From R-RK-3 sp963842775 (lineage in GTDB: Bacteria; Pseudomonadota; Alphaproteobacteria; Rhizobiales; Rhodomicrobiaceae), in NCBI GenBank assembly GCA_963842775.1, contig CAWJHQ010000005.1:496001-560000 (forward strand): a stretch of 64,000 bases of DNA, in the 5' to 3' direction. This document shows, piece by piece, positions 37,735 to 46,960 of the stretch. The notes below the pieces were generated by a model. The model saw nothing but the letters and a program-made list of their open reading frames with translations. It was not told where the DNA came from and searched no databases. Position 1 is the stretch's first letter. Every line of letters starts with the position of its first letter. A program made the translations under genes and the position numbers.

Positions 37735-38397
37735 TCAAAAGCCCATGATAGGCCGCAGCAGACGCGCCACGAGACGGCTGAAATGCGGCGTGTTCTCGCT
37801 GGCGATCAGGCAAATGCATTCTTCGTCGCCGGATGCCCGCGGCTGATGCAGCGTGCCTTCGGTCCATTCGATGACGTCGCCCCTGATATAATCGCCGCTA
37901 TGGTCCCCATATATGCCTTGCAGCACCAGGGTGAGTTCCATGCCGGTGTGCGTGTGTTCGAGAAGGAGCTTTCCTGGAGTGAGCCGCAACAGCCTCATCT
38001 GGCCGGAGCCTTTTGGCAGCTTGATCCAATGTTGCCGCACGCCCTTCACTACCGTCTTCCAAGGTATGTCGGCGACACCCATGCCGAGATAGCTCGCCAG
38101 CGGCTGGGGCAGCACCGGATCGCCGATTTCCGGCACCGGATCCTGCCGCGGCTCGCGTGGAGGCAAGCTGTCGGCGGAAAAATGCGCGGCTGCAAGCTCC
38201 GTGAATGCCCTGTCGTCGGGGGCGGGCTCCAGTTTTCTAAGCATCAACCCGCCCACCATGGCGAGCCGGCGCACATGATCGGAGCACTCTCGGCACAGCG
38301 AGGTATGACAGGCGACGACGCAGGAAATCGTGTTCGGCAGCGTGCCCGCCACATACGAGATCAGCGTATCCGGATGCGGATGATGGCTATGCGTCAT
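37735..38397 (-). CDS. chrR: ChrR-type zinc anti-sigma factor
   Basis: 220 residues. The anti-sigma domain has H6, H31, C35 and C38, the same positions as the zinc ligands of Rhodobacter ChrR. A C-terminal cupin domain (about 120-215) has the HTHTGMELTLVLQG metal motif. In the model system ChrR binds the ECF sigma RpoE and releases it on singlet oxygen or organic peroxide stress. The ATG at 38397 overlaps the sigma stop by four bases (ATGA), so the pair is co-translated. This strict conservation makes a working sensor likely. Confidence 0.92.
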   Translation of the reverse strand: MTHSHHPHPDTLISYVAGTLPNTISCVVACHTSLCRECSDHVRRLAMVGGLMLRKLEPAPDDRAFTELAAAHFSADSLPPREPRQDPVPEIGDPVLPQPLASYLGMGVADIPWKTVVKGVRQHWIKLPKGSGQMRLLRLTPGKLLLEHTHTGMELTLVLQGIYGDHSGDYIRGDVIEWTEGTLHQPRASGDEECICLIASENTPHFSRLVARLLRPIMGF

Positions 38398-38927
38398 GCG
38401 CCGCGCTCCGCCGAGCAGCGCAATCTGTCGAAGGCGAGGCGCATCCGGGATTTGACCGTGCCGAGGGGTAAATCCAGCCTCGCGGCAATTTGGCTCTGCG
38501 TCAGTCCATCGACGAATGACAGCTGGATGACCTGCAATTGTTCCGGCGGCAGCCCGCCAAGCGCGCCTTCGATCTCGTTGCGCTCGCGCTCCCAGGATCG
38601 CGGCTCGCTGGCCGAAGCCTGCAGCCGTTCGACCGTTTCGAACTCTTCGTAGCACCGCTGCCAGACCGCCTGCTGTCTCACACGGTCAATGCGGAGATTG
38701 CGCGCGATCGTATAGACCCAGGTGGAAACGCTGCCTCGCTCCCGCGAATATTGGTGCGACTTGCTCCAGATGGTGAGCATCGTCTCCTGAGCGATTTCTT
38801 CAGCCGTTTCCCTGTCGGTGCCCTGGCGCATGAGCATGGCTCTGACCTTCGGGCAAAAGGTCAAAAACAAAGACCGGAATGCGCCAGCATCTCGTTCGTC
38901 AGCAATTTTCTTGAGTTGATCGCCCAT
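38394..38927 (-). CDS. ECF sigma factor (RpoE/ECF11 type), partner of ChrR
   Basis: 177 residues. Region 2 includes AEEIAQETMLTIWSK and the DNA-melting segment STWVYTIARNLRIDRVR. Region 4 holds LPPEQLQVIQLSFVDGLTQSQIAARLDLPLGTVKSRM, the -35 reader. The ATG at 38927 fits the family; the frame stays open to 39158 but is not conserved there. It directs RNA polymerase to photo-oxidative stress genes in related bacteria. The two genes on the opposite strand share a promoter-like element that could be its target. Confidence 0.9.
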   Translation of the reverse strand: MGDQLKKIADERDAGAFRSLFLTFCPKVRAMLMRQGTDRETAEEIAQETMLTIWSKSHQYSRERGSVSTWVYTIARNLRIDRVRQQAVWQRCYEEFETVERLQASASEPRSWERERNEIEGALGGLPPEQLQVIQLSFVDGLTQSQIAARLDLPLGTVKSRMRLAFDRLRCSAERGA

Positions 38928-39081
38928 ATTCGCCCAAGGGCCGACCGTATCGGCCAGAATACAATTGTCACCAATAAGCGAGAAACAATAGCTCACCTTT
39001 CCGCGAATGACAGCACAAATGGCGCCCTGATCAAACCGCGCACGCCGTTCACTCGGCGAACACGAATTGTTTATCCGCATA

Positions 39082-39112
39082 TCTGCACCCCAAAACGCCG
39101 CGCACCGTAACT
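39082..39112 (+). promoter_or_regulatory. Candidate ECF promoter of the DUF4394 gene
   Basis: TCTGCAC at 39082 and CCGTAACT (39105-39112) have the same spacing as TCTGAAAC and CCGTAACT in front of the fasciclin gene. The shared CCGTAACT and equal 24-base offset suggest one sigma factor for both. Confidence 0.45.
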
Positions 39113-39161
39113 GCCTGCGACGGGAGCGAATTCCCGCACCGTTTTTCGAGGAGAGCACACC

Positions 39162-40199
39162 ATGCGTTATTATCTCGCGGCGGCCGCGGCCCTGACCATG
39201 CAGGTTTCAGCCGCCCAAGCCGAAACCATCGTCGCCCTGATCGGGAATGACGTTCTGGCAACCATCGACAGCCGTTTGGGCAAGACCACCAGCTGGACGA
39301 AAATCGAAGGAATTGGTCCCGTACTGGGCATCGACGTTCGGCCTGCTGACGGGCAGCTTTATGCGCTGACGAGCGACGGCATCATCGCGACCGTCGATCC
39401 GGCGTCCGGCCTGGCCACCCCCAAGGCCACGCTCGAAGCAGTTCTGCCTGAAGGCATCAAGGTGACCGTGGATTTCAACCCCGCCGCCGACAAGATGCGG
39501 ATCATCGGCAGCGACGGCACGAACCTGCGCGTCAATGCCAATGACGGCGCGGTCACCACGGACAAGCCGCTGACATTCGCCGAAACCGATCCGGCGAGCG
39601 GCGGCACGCCGATGGTCATCGCGGGCGCCTATACGAACTCCGTCAAAGGCACCAAGGAAACCACGCTTTACGACATCGACGGCACGCTCGGCGGCATGTT
39701 CCGCCAGGCTCCGCCCAATGACGGCATTCTGAACAGCGTCGGGCTGTTGGGCGTGGATGCCGAAAACGTTGCCTTCGACATCGTAACCGACGCGTCGGGC
39801 GCCAATTCGGCCATGCTGCTTGCGAAAGGCAATCTCTACACCGTCGATCTGACAAGCGGCAAGGCGGTGGCGGGCAAGCCAATCGCCAAGCTTCCGTCCG
39901 ACGTGCGCGATATCGCCGTGATCCCGGCGGCGGCGCCGAAGCAGGTCGCGGCCGATTCGATGGGCAATGGCATTCAGGTGAAGGCGACTGCCGACACGAC
40001 GGCGGGATATCTGCCCCCCAAGGCGATGACCGACATGATGCCGAAGCCGACAATGCAGAAGAAGGCCGCATACACGATGCAACCGGGCGCCCAGAAGAAG
40101 GCCCAGAAGCGCTCCGATTATAGCATGCGCCGCGACACTTACGGCCCGGTCAAGGCGAAGCGTGACGGCGCGCAATGTGAGCGTGATGACGACTATTGA
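39162..40199 (+). CDS. DUF4394 secreted protein
   Basis: 345 residues. A signal peptide (1-20, ending AQA) is followed by a DUF4394 beta-propeller-like region (about 22-250) with repeated turns such as GIDVRPADGQLYAL and AFDIVTDASGANSAMLLAKGNLYTVD. The C-terminal 90 residues are rich in Lys, Met, Pro and Gln and look disordered. GAGGAGAG precedes the ATG. DUF4394 genes often lie beside fasciclin and ECF/ChrR genes, as here. It is likely periplasmic or extracellular, and its role is unknown. Confidence 0.82.
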   Translation: MRYYLAAAAALTMQVSAAQAETIVALIGNDVLATIDSRLGKTTSWTKIEGIGPVLGIDVRPADGQLYALTSDGIIATVDPASGLATPKATLEAVLPEGIKVTVDFNPAADKMRIIGSDGTNLRVNANDGAVTTDKPLTFAETDPASGGTPMVIAGAYTNSVKGTKETTLYDIDGTLGGMFRQAPPNDGILNSVGLLGVDAENVAFDIVTDASGANSAMLLAKGNLYTVDLTSGKAVAGKPIAKLPSDVRDIAVIPAAAPKQVAADSMGNGIQVKATADTTAGYLPPKAMTDMMPKPTMQKKAAYTMQPGAQKKAQKRSDYSMRRDTYGPVKAKRDGAQCERDDDY

Positions 40200-40281
40200 G
40201 CGACACGGCGAGAGAGTCAGGCCGGCTTAGCCGCTGCCTCTGTCGCCCCCTAGACGAAGCTTAACGCTCCGTCAGTTCACG

Positions 40282-40314
40282 ATGACCGGCTCCGCCATGA
40301 ACGGGGCCGGTCAT
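40282..40314 (+). terminator. Hairpin after the DUF4394 gene
   Basis: ATGACCGGC (40282-40290) pairs perfectly with GCCGGTCAT (40306-40314), 83 bases after the stop. There is no U-run, so termination efficiency is uncertain. Confidence 0.4.
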
Positions 40315-40386
40315 TCGGCGTGTATAGGCGCCCTTTTGACTGCGAATCCCCACCCCACGATCCGCTCAAATACATGTGATGCAGTT

Positions 40387-40418
40387 TCTGAAACTTCATT
40401 GTTTCCGCTCCGTAACTT
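40387..40418 (+). promoter_or_regulatory. Candidate ECF promoter of the fasciclin gene
   Basis: TCTGAAAC at 40387 and CCGTAACT (40410-40417) match the element before the DUF4394 gene in sequence and spacing. It lies 42 bases before the fasciclin ATG. Confidence 0.45.
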
Positions 40419-40459
40419 GAGCAGCTCTGACATAGAGCCGAAGCAAATCGGAGAGAGAC

Positions 40460-41035
40460 ATGTTCAAAACTGTAAAGACCCTGGTAGCGGTGGGCGCGAT
40501 CAGCGCAGCCGCGTTCGGTGCAGCCAGCACAGCCCTGATAGCGGCACAGCCTGAGACCACCGTCATGGTGGGCGGCGCGCCAATGTTCCCGTCGAAGACG
40601 ATCGTCGATAACGCCGTGAATTCGAAGGATCACACCACGCTCGTTGCGGCGGTGAAGGCCGCTGGCCTCGTCGACACGCTCAAAGGCCCCGGTCCGTTCA
40701 CGGTCTTCGCACCCGTGAACACGGCCTTCGAGAAACTCCCCGCCGGCACGGTCGCGACACTGCTGAAGCCTGAGAACAAGAAGGCGCTCACCGGCGTCCT
40801 CACCTATCACGTCGTCGCCGGCCGGTTCTCCGCCGACGAGCTGATGCAGAAGGCGAGCGGCGGCGCGTTCACGCTGAAAACCGTTCAGGGCGGCACGCTC
40901 ACGGTCGAGAAGGCGTCCGACAGCGCCCTGTCGGTTGTCGACTCCAAGGGCAACAAGGCGAACATCACCATTTCGAACGTCCTGCAGTCCAATGGCGTGA
41001 TCCATGTGATCGACGGCGTGCTGCTGCCGAGCTGA
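40460..41035 (+). CDS. Fasciclin (FAS1) domain secreted protein
   Basis: 191 residues. A signal peptide (about 1-28) leads to one FAS1 domain with the H1 motif GPFTVFAPVNTAFEKLP (about 78-94) and the H2 region NGVIHVIDGVLLP at the end. FAS1 proteins act in adhesion or in the periplasm. Alphaproteobacterial ones are often induced by oxidative and singlet-oxygen stress through RpoE/ChrR, consistent with the neighbours. GGAGAGAG lies before the ATG. Confidence 0.9.
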   Translation: MFKTVKTLVAVGAISAAAFGAASTALIAAQPETTVMVGGAPMFPSKTIVDNAVNSKDHTTLVAAVKAAGLVDTLKGPGPFTVFAPVNTAFEKLPAGTVATLLKPENKKALTGVLTYHVVAGRFSADELMQKASGGAFTLKTVQGGTLTVEKASDSALSVVDSKGNKANITISNVLQSNGVIHVIDGVLLPS

Positions 41036-41090
41036 CCCACCGCAAATCTCAACCACGATAGATGAAACTCGAAAATAGGGAATTGAGGCT

Positions 41091-41366
41091 ATGAAGACGA
41101 CCATCTTTGCACTGAGCTTAGCGGCAGTCTCCGCGATGGCCAGCGCCAGCGGAGCCAGCGCAACCTATTACAGCAATGGCGATTATTTCCGTCCGTCGTT
41201 CAAGACCATCGAAGAATCCACCACCACATACCGGATCGACCGCCGTCGTATCGAGTCGCCGAATTATCGGTGGTACAAGGGCGACAATTGGCACAAGCGC
41301 TCATGGTACGGCAATCGCGGCTGGTGCAATAAGCATCCCAATAGCTGGCGGTGCGAACGCGACTAG
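41091..41366 (+). CDS. Small secreted aromatic, basic protein of unknown function
   Basis: 91 residues. A clear signal peptide (1-24, ending ASA) is followed by about 65 residues rich in Tyr, Trp, Arg, Asn and Ser with two late cysteines. No known domain was recognised. It follows the fasciclin gene by 55 bases and may be its cotranscribed partner. The stop codon TAG is the first TAG of a dispersed repeat, so the present C terminus may have been set by insertion of that repeat. Confidence 0.65.
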   Translation: MKTTIFALSLAAVSAMASASGASATYYSNGDYFRPSFKTIEESTTTYRIDRRRIESPNYRWYKGDNWHKRSWYGNRGWCNKHPNSWRCERD

Positions 41367-41483
41367 AGCGGGATGAGGAAAAGTGGGAACCGGTTTTCCG
41401 CTCGTCAGCCCGCTCTAGACTAAGGAGATAGATCACTGTTCATGATTTTGGATTGAGTTCAATCCAAAATCATCGTGATCTAG
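41363..41483. repeat. Dispersed palindromic repeat (TAGAGC type), two-part
   Basis: The first palindrome runs from CTAGAGCGGG (41363-41372) to CCCGCTCTAG (41409-41418) around an AACCGGTTTTCC core. The second runs from TAGATCAC (41429-41436) to GTGATCTA (41475-41482) with an inner inverted pair GATTTTGGATTGA/TCAATCCAAAATC. This is the short, non-coding repeat type common in Hyphomicrobiales. It begins on the stop codon of the preceding gene. Confidence 0.75.
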
Positions 41484-41523
41484 TTGCAATGCAAAGCGGA
41501 AATTTTGCAGAAACTTAACATTT

Positions 41524-41550
41524 GCGGCCCGTTTCTGGGCCGCTTTCTTT
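41524..41550 (+). terminator. Rho-independent terminator
   Basis: GCGGCCC/GGGCCGC (seven-pair stem, six-base loop) followed by TTTCTTT on the plus strand. It ends the fasciclin transcript before the convergent ABC operon. Confidence 0.7.
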
Positions 41551-41575
41551 CTGCCATCGACGCCGGAAATCGACC

Positions 41576-43267
41576 CTACTGAAGGTGCTTGAGCGCCGGG
41601 ACCGGAACCGGAACGGCGGCGATAAGCTCGCGCGTATAGGCCTGTTGCGGCGCCTCGAACACGGCGCGGCGCGGTCCATATTCGACGATCCGTCCCGCGT
41701 TCATCACGGCGACCGTATGCGACATGCGCTCCACGACGGCCATGTCATGGGAGATGAACAGATAGGCCAGCCCTTCCATCTCCTGCAATTCCAGCATCAG
41801 ATCGAGCACCTTGGCGCGCACAGACACATCGAGCGCGGCGACGCTCTCATCGGCGACGATCAGTTTCGGTTTTAGCGCAAGGGCGCGGGCAATGCAGATC
41901 CTTTGCCGCTGGCCGCCGGAAAACTCATGCGGGTAGCGCGATGCCACGTCGGGCAGGAGACCGACGCGGCGCAGCAGTTCGGCGACGCGGTCCGCGTGCT
42001 CGGCCTTGCTGCCGATGCGGTGGATAAGCAAGGGCTCGGCAATGGCGGCGCCGACCGTCATGCGCGGGTCGAGCGAGGCGTAGGGGTCCTGAAAGATCAT
42101 CTGCGCCAGGCGGCGGATCGGCCGCATCGCCTTCGGGCCGTGATCGCCGACCGCATGGCCGTCGATCACCACCGAACCGGAAAACGGAATGAGGCCGAGC
42201 ACCGCCTTCCCCGTCGAGGATTTGCCCGAGCCGCTTTCGCCGACCAGACCCAGCGTCTTGCCCGCCGCGATCTCGAAGGAGACGGCGTCGACGGCGGCCC
42301 GGTCATCGCCGCGCCGGAACCAGCCCGATCCCGTCCCATAGCTCACCGTGAGATCGCGCACCGTCAGGATCGGCCGCTCCGCCTCTCGCCGGAGCGGCGC
42401 CCGCGTCTCGCCTGTAATACGCGGCGGCCCATCCGTCCCCGCACGGGCGCCGATCCGAGGCACCGCCGCGATCAGCTCGCGCGTATGCGGCGCCTGCGGC
42501 CGCTCGAACACGTCTACGGCGGGGCCGATCTCGATGACGCGCCCGGCCTGCATCACCGCGACGCGATCGGCCATTTCGGCGACCACGCCCATATCGTGGG
42601 TGATCAGCAGGATCGACGTGCCGAACTCGGTCTTCAGTTCGCGCATCAGCTTGAGGATCTGCGCCTGCACCGTCACGTCCAGGGCGGTCGTCGGCTCGTC
42701 GGCGATCAGCACCTTCGGCCGGCAGGAGAGCGCCATGCCGATCATGACCCGCTGCCGCATGCCGCCCGAAAGCTCGTGCGGATATTGGCCCAGCCTGCGC
42801 ACCGGCTCGGTGATGTGAACGGCATCCAGCATCTGGATAGCCCGCGCACGGGCGGCGCCTTCGTCGATGAACTGATGCGTCTTGATGGCTTCGATCAGCT
42901 GCTTGCCGATGGACATCACCGGATTGAGCGAGGTCATCGGCTCCTGGAAGATCATGGCGATATCGCCGCCGCGCACCTGGCGCATCGCCCGGTCCGACAG
43001 CCGGGTGAGCTCCGATCCGGCAAGCGTGATCGTGCCCGAGACGACGCGCAGCGAGGCTCTCGCCAACAGCCGCATGATCGACAGGGCCGTCAGCGATTTG
43101 CCCGAACCGGACTCGCCCGCAAGACAGAGCGTCTCGCCGCTCAGCAGGTCGAAGCTCACGCCGCCCAGCACCCGTTTGGCGCCCCGGTCGGTCAGCGCAT
43201 CGACGGTCAGGTCCTTGACCGATAAGATCGGATGCGAGGTCAACAGGGCTCCGGCCGGTCCGGTCAC
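41576..43267 (-). CDS. Peptide-type ABC importer double ATPase (DppD-DppF fusion), amide operon 2
   Basis: 563 residues with two complete ATPase units. Each has Walker A GESGSGKS, an LSGGMRQRV or FSGGQRQRI signature, and Walker B ADEPTTALD or ADESVAALD. The second has the oligopeptide-family tail. It powers the dipeptide/nickel-type importer whose permease and binding-protein genes lie upstream in the operon. The start is GTG 43267, because it overlaps the formamidase stop by four bases (GTGA). The frame is open to 43399 but is not conserved there. Confidence 0.88.
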   Translation of the reverse strand: MTGPAGALLTSHPILSVKDLTVDALTDRGAKRVLGGVSFDLLSGETLCLAGESGSGKSLTALSIMRLLARASLRVVSGTITLAGSELTRLSDRAMRQVRGGDIAMIFQEPMTSLNPVMSIGKQLIEAIKTHQFIDEGAARARAIQMLDAVHITEPVRRLGQYPHELSGGMRQRVMIGMALSCRPKVLIADEPTTALDVTVQAQILKLMRELKTEFGTSILLITHDMGVVAEMADRVAVMQAGRVIEIGPAVDVFERPQAPHTRELIAAVPRIGARAGTDGPPRITGETRAPLRREAERPILTVRDLTVSYGTGSGWFRRGDDRAAVDAVSFEIAAGKTLGLVGESGSGKSSTGKAVLGLIPFSGSVVIDGHAVGDHGPKAMRPIRRLAQMIFQDPYASLDPRMTVGAAIAEPLLIHRIGSKAEHADRVAELLRRVGLLPDVASRYPHEFSGGQRQRICIARALALKPKLIVADESVAALDVSVRAKVLDLMLELQEMEGLAYLFISHDMAVVERMSHTVAVMNAGRIVEYGPRRAVFEAPQQAYTRELIAAVPVPVPALKHLQ

Positions 43268-44208
43268 GAAAAGACGACCCTCGGGAAGTAGTAGGAGACA
43301 ACCCAATTGGGCATGTCGACGATTTCGGAGATCCGCAAGTCGGCGCAGACCGAGCAGAGCATGTAGGCGTCGACCGGGCGTAGGCCGTGCTCGGCGCAAA
43401 GCAGATCGATCATCCGCGCGACCGCCTCGCGGGCGCCGGTCAGCAGATCGGGGCCGATGCCGGTCGTGACCTCGTAGCCGTCGACGTCGAGATGCCGGGT
43501 CACCGGTCCTGGCGTCGTGAAGCGCGGCGAGGCCAGATTGGCGCCCTTCACCAGTTCCAGCGTGGCGGTGACGTTCATCTGGCTTTCGATGGCCGTGCCG
43601 CAGACCTCGCCGTCGCCCTGCGCGGCGTGCGTGTCGCCGATGGAGAACAGCGCGCCCTCCACCTCGACGGGCAGATAGAGCGTGACGCCGGACGCGATGT
43701 CGCGAATGTCCATGTTCCCGCCGACCCGGCGCGGCGGCACGATGGAATGCAGGCCCGCCTCGGCCGGGGCAAGGCCGATCGTGCCGGCGAACGGCTTCAG
43801 CGGAACCTTGCCGCCAGGGCCGAAAAGCGCCGGCTCCATGCTCGCCGGATCATATTTCCAGATATGCAGCGCCGGTTCCGTGAACTGGTCGGCGAGCAGG
43901 CCGAATCCGGGGATGTTGGCGGTCCAGCCGACGCCGGAGGGCGTGAATTCGCGGATGGTCACCTTCAGCGCGTCGCCCGGCATGGCGCCTTCGACATAGA
44001 CCGGCCCCGTCACCGGATTGACCCTGCCGAAATCGAGGTCGACGACGTTCTGCAGCGTTGAAGAAGCGTCGAGCTGTCCGCCGGAGGCATCGGTGCACTC
44101 GAAATGGATCGTGGCCCCCGGCTTGGCGGTGAGCGCGGGCGCAAAATCCCGGTTCCAGCCGAAATGATGGTTCGCGCGATGGATGGTGTAGTCGCAGGCC
44201 ACGCACAT
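43264..44208 (-). CDS. Acetamidase/formamidase, amide operon 2
   Basis: 314 residues of the same family as the gene at 18763, though clearly diverged. Landmarks are PGATIHFECTDASGGQ, NPVTGPVYVEGA, GGNMDIRDIASG and GDTHAAQGDGEVCG. It is cytoplasmic and hydrolyses a short or modified amide. Its place between the binding-protein gene and the ATPase gene of a peptide-type importer suggests a bulkier amide than formamide, but this is inference. Confidence 0.87.
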   Translation of the reverse strand: MCVACDYTIHRANHHFGWNRDFAPALTAKPGATIHFECTDASGGQLDASSTLQNVVDLDFGRVNPVTGPVYVEGAMPGDALKVTIREFTPSGVGWTANIPGFGLLADQFTEPALHIWKYDPASMEPALFGPGGKVPLKPFAGTIGLAPAEAGLHSIVPPRRVGGNMDIRDIASGVTLYLPVEVEGALFSIGDTHAAQGDGEVCGTAIESQMNVTATLELVKGANLASPRFTTPGPVTRHLDVDGYEVTTGIGPDLLTGAREAVARMIDLLCAEHGLRPVDAYMLCSVCADLRISEIVDMPNWVVSYYFPRVVFS

Positions 44209-44256
44209 GATGCGGTGTCTCCCTTGAGGCGTTCGTTCTTCTGAGTTTGCGGCACC

Positions 44257-44385
44257 CCCTCACCCGGCCGCCTTCGGCGTCCGCCCTCTCCCGCGAGGGG
44301 AGAGGGCAAAAAGTGGTGGTTGCCGCGATCTCCGCTAGCCCTCTCCCTTGATGGGAGAGGGCGGCGCGACAGCGCCGGGTGAGGG
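44257..44385. repeat. Intergenic palindromic repeat cluster
   Basis: The outer inverted pair CCCTCACCCGGC (44257-44268) and GCCGGGTGAGGG (44374-44385) encloses two CCCTCTCCC/GGGAGAGGG hairpins. This widespread mosaic repeat lies between the binding-protein stop and the formamidase start. It may end or stabilise the upstream transcript, leaving the lower genes expressed at a different level. Confidence 0.75.
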
Positions 44386-44407
44386 TGAGCCGCGCGCACA
44401 GCCCTCG

Positions 44408-46013
44408 CTACTTCTTGATGAAGATCGCGTCGTAATTGATGACGCGCGCCGGGTCGATATAGATGTTGGCCGGCCCGCCCATGCGCTTCGACTTGGCGAC
44501 GACGCGCCGCTCGTTGAAGATCGGAATCCATGGGGCATCGGTCATGATGTCCGTGAATATCCCTTTCCAGACCGCGGCGCGCTCGTCCTTCTTGGCGGGA
44601 TCGGACATGGAATCCGCGGCGACCGCGCGCTTATCTATCGCTTCGTTGCAATACCAGGCCCAGTTCCAGCCGCCCTGTATGGCGCTGGCGCAGCCGAGGA
44701 TAGGTCCGTAGAAATTGGACGGATCGGGAAAGTCGGCGATCCACCCCATGCCGCCCGACCAGATCATCGGGGCCTCGCCTTTCGTCCCGCCCGCTGCGAT
44801 CACATTGGGATTGGCGAGCGCCTTGAGTTCTGCCTTGACGCCGATAGCCGCGAGATCCTGCTGGATGGCCTGCGCGATACGCGGATTCGGGTCCGTATTG
44901 GAGGCGTAAAGCACCGTTTCGAAGCCGTCCTTCAGGCCCGCTTCGGCGAGCAGCGCCTTGGCCTTGGCGACGTCATAAGGCGTAGCCCTTATAGGCCGTG
45001 TTATAGCCGGGCATCAGCGGCGGCAGAGGCTGGTTCGCCGGAGTGGCGCGGCCGTTGACGATGCGGGTGATGCGCTCCTTGTTGATGGCCATATTGAGGG
45101 CCTGACGCACTTTCACATTGTCGAGCGGCTTCACTTGCGTGTTCAGCGTCACATAGCCGGTTTGCAGCTGTTCGCCGTCCACGATCATGTCGGCCGCGTC
45201 CGGTCCGCTCTTCATTTCCAGGAACTTGGCGGGCGGGATGCCGTCGCCGGCGATATCCACTTCGCCCTTTTGCAGCCGCAACAGCGCAACCAGCGGTTCC
45301 TGGCCGATTTCAACCGTGAACCCGTCGACCTTCGGCGTGTCCTTGATGTAGTAATTGGGGTTCTTCTCGAAGACGACCTTCTGGCCGATCACCCATTCCT
45401 TCAGGGTGAAGGCGCCCGAACCGACGGGCTTCTTGCCGAAATCGGCGCCTGCCGCTTCGACCGCTTCCTTCGGCACGACGGAGGCGAAATTGATCGCCAT
45501 CACATGCAGGAAGGTCGCGTCGGGGCGGGACAGCTTGAAGACCACCGTGGAGGCGTCCGGCGTCTCGATGCCGGAGAGGGTCTCGGCCTTGCCGCCCGAC
45601 AGATCGTCAAAGCCGGCGATCGCGCCGAAGAAGCCGGCGCCTGGGCCTTGCGTCTTCGGGTTGATGGCGCGTTCGATGGAGTATTTCACGTCGGCGGCGA
45701 CCACTTCGCGGCCATTGGAGAATTTGACGCCCTTGCGGAGCTTGAACGTGTAGGTCAGCCCATCCGACGCGACATTGTAGCTCTCGGCCAGCGAGGGAAC
45801 GATGTCCGCCGTGCCGGGCGTATAGTCCACCAGGCGGGAGAACAGGCTCTTGATCATCGACCAGTTCTGCCAGTCATAGCCGATGGCCGGATCGAGCGTG
45901 GCGATATCGTCCTTATAGGTGACGGTGACCATGCTGCCCGCCGCCAATGCGGGCAGCGGCGACAGGGCGACCAGCCCCGCCAATGCGGTTCGCTTCAGCC
46001 AGTTTTTCGACAT
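44408..46013 (-). pseudogene. Peptide-type ABC binding protein (SBP family 5), frameshifted (+1)
   Basis: The first part (signal peptide 1-25, then VTVTYKDDIATLDPAIGYDWQ) and the second part (AKALLAEAG, then RAAVWKGIFTDIMTDAPWIPIFNERR) are family 5 solute-binding protein segments. The frame breaks at about 44977 after YKGYA; removing one base gives 534 residues, the family norm. It captures peptides or peptide-like compounds in the periplasm for the DppBC permease. It follows the permease gene by 23 bases. Confidence 0.85.
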
Positions 46014-46036
46014 TTTACATCCCCTTCTTCAGCAAA

Positions 46037-46959
46037 TTAGCGGGCGCGGATGCGCGGATCGATGAACGGCGCGATGAGGTCGGCGATCAGATTTCCCGAG
46101 ACGATGGCAAAGGCGGACACCAGCGTGACGCCCATGATGATCGGCAGGTCCACCTGCTGGATCGCCTGCCAGACGAGCTGGCCGATGCCGGGCCAGCCAT
46201 AGACGGCCTCGACCACCACCACGCCGCTCATGAACTGGCCGATATCGATGCCGATCATGGCGATGATCGGCAGAAGCGCGTTGGGCAGCGCGTGGCGCAG
46301 GATGACGCGGCGCTCGGAGATGCCCTTGGCGCGGGCGGTGCGCACATAGTCCTGGTTCAGCACGTCGATCATCGCCGAGCGCACCATGCGGGCGTACCAG
46401 CCCGCGCCCAGCACGCCGAGCGTGACGGCGGGCAGCACCACATGGCTGAAGGTGCCGAAGCCGGACATCGGAAACCATCCGAGCATCAGCGCGAACACAT
46501 AGAGCAGCAGCAGCGCGACGACGAATTGCGGCGCCGAGACGCCGACGAAGCACATGGTCATCACGAGGCGGTCGATGGGGCCGCCGCGGTTGATCGCGGC
46601 GATGATGCCGAACAAGAGGCCGAGCGCGACTTCGACGGCGATGCCCGCCGCCATCAGCATCAGCGTCGCGGGCAGGCGCGCCATGATCAGGGTGATGACT
46701 TCGGTTTTCTGCGTGTAGGAGCGGCCGAGATCGCCATGCGCGAGATTGCTCACGATAATTCAGAAACTGGACGGCCAGCGGCTGGTCGAGGCCGAGTTCG
46801 TGGCGGATATTCGCCACCGTCTGCGGCGTCGCCGAGCGGCCTGCGAGCATGCACGGCCGGATCGGCGGGCAGCAGATAGAGCAGCACGAAGGTGATCGCC
46901 GCGACGCCGAAGAGGATCAGCACGGATCCGGCCAGGCGGCGGGCGATCAGCTGGAGCAT
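46037..46959 (-). pseudogene. Peptide-type ABC permease (DppB type), two +1 frameshifts
   Basis: The pieces are MLQLIARRLAGSVLIL through LLPADPAV, then MLAGRSATPQTVANIRHELGL, then SNLAHGDLGRSYTQK and the permease core with the EAA-like loop RTARAKGISERRVILRHALPNAL. The breaks are at about 46851 and 46754; removing one base at each gives 306 residues, normal for DppB. About six membrane helices are visible. The start at 46959 follows GGGAGG, one base after the DppC stop. Two errors in 100 bases of a conserved gene weigh towards a sequence artefact. Confidence 0.83.
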
Positions 46960-46960
46960 G

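Noticed and set aside
38928..39161. TGATC-type autoregulatory promoter for the ECF sigma gene
   Set aside because: A TGATCA is present, but no matching -10 lies at suitable spacing on the minus strand.
41903..43225. 440-codon plus-strand open frame opposite the double ATPase
   Set aside because: It is antisense to two complete ATPase domains and very Arg/His/Asp-rich, a shadow frame.
43264..44208. Recent duplication of the formamidase gene from 18763-19752
   Set aside because: The proteins share only family motifs and differ in length and most residues, so they are not a recent copy.
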